Assembly (NCBI GenBank): GCA_902783445.1
Contig: CACZQX010000216.1
Span: 1 to 7,966 of the forward strand
Direction: 5' to 3'
DNA: 7,966 bases
Origin: an uncultured Lachnospiraceae bacterium
Lineage (GTDB): Bacteria; Bacillota; Clostridia; Lachnospirales; Lachnospiraceae
This document shows positions 6,356 to 7,966 of this stretch, piece by piece. The notes under the pieces are model-generated. The model was not told where the DNA came from, did no database searches, and worked only from the letters and a program-made list of their open reading frames with translations. The position numbers and the translations under genes are program-made. The first letter of the stretch is position 1. Each line of letters begins with the position of its first letter.

Positions 6356-6360
6356 CCTCC
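6356..6360 (-). promoter_or_regulatory. Ribosome binding site deciding the HD-GYP start
   Basis: GGAGG on the minus strand, eight bases before ATG 6347. It overlaps the alternative upstream ATG codon at 6362, which would put the Shine-Dalgarno inside the reading frame. The downstream start is therefore preferred. Confidence 0.85.
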
Positions 6361-6389
6361 ATATATACTTTTAGCAACCCCTAGGAAAC

Positions 6390-6418
6390 ATTATACACTA
6401 TGGCATGATTACTAACAA
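6390..6418 (-). promoter_or_regulatory. Promoter for the HD-GYP gene
   Basis: On the minus strand, TTGTTA (6418-6413), exactly 17 bases, perfect TATAAT (6395-6390). The predicted start near 6383 gives a leader of about 36 bases. A good vegetative (sigma-A type) promoter. Confidence 0.72.
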
Positions 6419-6485
6419 TGGAAAATATTTTTAAAAAATCATAAGTTTTTTGGATATACATTTTTATTAAAGTGTAGCATCGTAA

Positions 6486-6514
6486 TTGACTTTCAAATTT
6501 AAGTAGTGTAATAT
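6486..6514 (+). promoter_or_regulatory. Promoter for metK
   Basis: TTGACT (6486-6491), 17 bases, TAATAT (6509-6514), with A/T-rich sequence upstream. The predicted start near 6521 leaves a leader of about 78 bases before ATG 6599. Confidence 0.62.
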
Positions 6515-6519
6515 GAACA

Positions 6520-6592
6520 AAGTGTAAAAAAGAGAATGTCTCATTATACTAATTATTAGTGGAGATGACATATTACAGTACTTTTAAGGAGG
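6520..6592 (+). promoter_or_regulatory. Foldable 5' leader of metK
   Basis: The predicted leader can form an elongated stem. AAGTGTAA (6520-6527) pairs with TTAC and ACTT (6573-6576, 6580-6583). ATGTCTC (6536-6542) pairs with GAGATGACAT (6564-6571, with one bulged base at 6566). ACTAA (6548-6552) pairs with TTAGT (6556-6560). It ends three bases before the Shine-Dalgarno AAGGAGG (6586-6592). I see none of the conserved sequence of the SAM-I riboswitch. AT-rich RNA folds easily, so function is unproven. Confidence 0.3.
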
Positions 6593-6598
6593 AAAACG

Positions 6599-7786
6599 AT
6601 GGAAAAACGTTTATTCACATCAGAGTCAGTAACAGAAGGACATCCTGACAAAATCTGTGATAACATTTCAGATGCTATCTTGGATGCAATTATGGAACAG
6701 GATCCAAACAGCCGTGTTGCTTGCGAAACATGCACAAACACAGGTTTCGTAGTAGTAATGGGCGAAATCACAACACAAGCACAGGTAGATTACCAGTCAA
6801 TCGTAAGAAAGACAGTTTGCGATATAGGATATGATTCGTCAGACAAAGGTTTTGACGGAAATACATGTGGTGTTTTCGTAGCACTCGACAAGCAGTCTGC
6901 AGATATTGCTATGGGTGTTGACAAAGCTTTGGAAGCTAAAGAAAACACAATGTCAGATGACGAAATCGAAGCAATCGGTGCAGGCGATCAGGGTATGATG
7001 TTTGGTTTTGCAACAAACGAAACAGATGACTATATGCCATACCCAATCTCACTTGCTCACAAGCTTGCTCTTAAATTAACAGAAGTTAGAAAGAACGGTA
7101 CATTACCATACCTTCGTCCGGACGGAAAAACACAGGTTACTGTTGAGTACGACGAAAACGACAAACCAATCGCTTTGGATGCGGTTGTTCTTTCAACACA
7201 GCACGCTGAAGATGTTACACAGGAACAGATTCACGAAGATATTAAGAAATACGTTTTCGATCCTGTTCTTCCAAAAGAACTTATCAAAGACGATACAAAA
7301 TTCTTCATTAACCCAACAGGACGTTTCGTTATCGGCGGTCCTAACGGTGACAGCGGTTTAACAGGTAGAAAAATCATCGTTGATACTTACGGCGGATACG
7401 CTCGTCACGGCGGCGGTGCTTTCTCAGGTAAAGACTGCACAAAGGTTGACCGTTCTGCAGCTTACGCAGCAAGATACGTTGCTAAAAACATTGTAGCAGC
7501 AGGCCTTGCCGATAAATGCGAAATCCAGCTTTCATACGCTATCGGTGTTGCTCACCCAACATCTATCATGTGTGAAACATTCGGAACAGGTAAACTTTCG
7601 GAAGAAAAACTTGTTGAAATCATCAGAGAAAACTTTGACTTAAGACCTGCAGGTATCATCAAGATGCTTAACTTAAGAAGACCTATCTACAAACAGACTG
7701 CAGCATACGGTCACTTTGGTAGAAACGATCTTAACCTTCCTTGGGAAGAACTTAACAAAGTTGATGCTCTTAAAAAATATTTATAA
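6599..7786 (+). CDS. metK: S-adenosylmethionine synthetase (methionine adenosyltransferase)
   Basis: MetK makes S-adenosylmethionine from methionine and ATP in the cytoplasm, supplying methyl groups, polyamine precursors and radical-SAM enzymes. The 395-residue length is standard for the bacterial enzyme. Signatures visible are EGHPDKICD (13-21, with H15 and D17 at the ATP and magnesium site), GAGDQGMMFGFA (127-138), NPTGRFVIGGPNGDSGLTGR (238-257), the glycine-rich GGGAFSGKDCTKVDRS (271-286), and the C-terminal tail FGRNDLNLPWE (373-383). AAGGAGG at 6586-6592, six bases before ATG 6599, gives an almost ideal ribosome binding site. Codon choice looks more biased (many ACA, GCA, GAA) than in the neighbours, consistent with high expression. 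It has its own promoter and terminator and is monocistronic. No SAM riboswitch is recognisable upstream. Confidence 0.98.
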   Translation: MEKRLFTSESVTEGHPDKICDNISDAILDAIMEQDPNSRVACETCTNTGFVVVMGEITTQAQVDYQSIVRKTVCDIGYDSSDKGFDGNTCGVFVALDKQSADIAMGVDKALEAKENTMSDDEIEAIGAGDQGMMFGFATNETDDYMPYPISLAHKLALKLTEVRKNGTLPYLRPDGKTQVTVEYDENDKPIALDAVVLSTQHAEDVTQEQIHEDIKKYVFDPVLPKELIKDDTKFFINPTGRFVIGGPNGDSGLTGRKIIVDTYGGYARHGGGAFSGKDCTKVDRSAAYAARYVAKNIVAAGLADKCEIQLSYAIGVAHPTSIMCETFGTGKLSEEKLVEIIRENFDLRPAGIIKMLNLRRPIYKQTAAYGHFGRNDLNLPWEELNKVDALKKYL

Positions 7787-7795
7787 TTAATACAC

Positions 7796-7826
7796 AGGCG
7801 GTGTCGGATTGACGCCGCCTTTTTTT
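7796..7826 (+). terminator. Rho-independent terminator of metK
   Basis: A 10-bp stem pairs AGGCGGTGTC (7796-7805) with GACGCCGCCT (7811-7820), with one G-U pair and a GGATT loop, followed by seven T (7820-7826). It begins 9 bases after the stop codon. Confidence 0.95.
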
Positions 7827-7865
7827 ATTGAAATACAGGCGTCAACAAAATCAAATAGCCTTGAT

Positions 7866-7943
7866 TTAATTACACGCTGCGTTTTCTATTCGTTGCGCTC
7901 GTTTATTCGCCGACAACCGCTTAAACTCGCTTCGCTCAAACAT
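7866..7943 (-). CDS. Tiny repeat-borne ORF, probably not a conserved gene
   Basis: On the minus strand ATG 7943 opens 25 codons (starting MFERSEFKRL) to TAA at 7866-7868. AAAGGAG at 7953-7947 lies three bases before the ATG, closer than usual. The ORF lies largely inside the right-hand palindromic repeat, and the ERSE-type sequence is simply the translation of its GAGCGAAGCGAG core. It may be an accidental ORF of a dispersed repeat, or a genuinely translated micro-ORF. There is no function to assign. Confidence 0.2.
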   Translation of the reverse strand: MFERSEFKRLSANKRAQRIENAACN

Positions 7944-7959
7944 AAGCTCCTTTGTCGGC
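7909..7959. repeat. Palindromic (REP-like) repeat, right copy
   Basis: Outer arms GCCGACAA (7909-7916) and TTGTCGGC (7952-7959) enclose inner arms GCTTA (7919-7923) and TAAGC (7943-7947), with an ACTCGCTTCGCTC core. The left flank TTTATTCG is shared with the left-hand repeat near 161-168. The remainder of the tail (7827-7908) holds no gene that I can support. Confidence 0.6.
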
Positions 7960-7966
7960 TAACATC

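Noticed and set aside
6348..6377. Upstream TTG/ATG starts for the HD-GYP protein
   Set aside because: GGAGG lies inside this stretch with ideal spacing to ATG 6347, and the family normally begins near that residue.
6378..6598. SAM-I or SMK-type riboswitch upstream of metK
   Set aside because: I could not find the conserved SAM-I core or an anti-Shine-Dalgarno strand complementary to AAGGAGG. Only an unassigned foldable leader is reported.
1..7966. CRISPR arrays, tRNA or rRNA genes, insertion sequences, toxin-antitoxin or defence genes
   Set aside because: Looked for on both strands by eye. No regularly spaced repeats, cloverleaf-like sequences, transposase motifs or small gene pairs with suitable signals were seen.

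Overview
The window reads as ordinary chromosome of a low-GC, Gram-positive Firmicute, most likely class Clostridia and plausibly Lachnospiraceae. The pointers are the AT-rich sequence, strong GGAGG-type ribosome binding sites, a LysM-G5-M23 cell-wall protein, a stand-alone HD-GYP protein and an M29 aminopeptidase. I cannot name a genus from sequence alone. Six complete genes are present, all of recognisable families.

Layout. Bases 1-113 hold what looks like the last 31 codons of an unidentified rightward gene, closed by a long hairpin terminator (114-163) whose U-tracts work in both directions. A palindromic repeat (167-210) follows. Next is a leftward M29 aminopeptidase gene (220-1335). It diverges from a flavin reductase-like gene (start reassigned to 1546, end 2136) across a 210-base gap with face-to-face overlapping promoters. 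Then come three cell-envelope features: a membrane-anchored LysM/G5/M23 protein (2233-3762) with a WalR-like box upstream, a terminator and a promoter, and murA (3915-5207). A bidirectional terminator (5233-5266) is shared with the converging HD-GYP gene (5277-6347, leftward). The HD-GYP gene diverges from metK (6599-7786). metK is followed by a strong terminator and a second copy of the palindromic repeat (7909-7959).

How the genes fit together. MurA makes the first committed peptidoglycan precursor and the M23 protein probably cuts or remodels the finished wall, so their adjacency is functionally coherent, although each has its own promoter and they are separated by a terminator. The HD-GYP protein would degrade cyclic di-GMP and MetK makes S-adenosylmethionine. 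The aminopeptidase and flavoprotein are metabolic genes with no evident link to these. Most genes appear to be single transcription units.

There is no sign of phage, transposase, CRISPR or defence genes, and I do not see a convincing new multi-gene system. The best leads are regulatory or structural: the WalR-like box, a foldable metK leader without a recognisable SAM riboswitch, an HD-GYP protein lacking the usual lysine after HDxG, and the diverged palindromic repeats at both ends, one of which carries a ribosome binding site and a tiny ORF.
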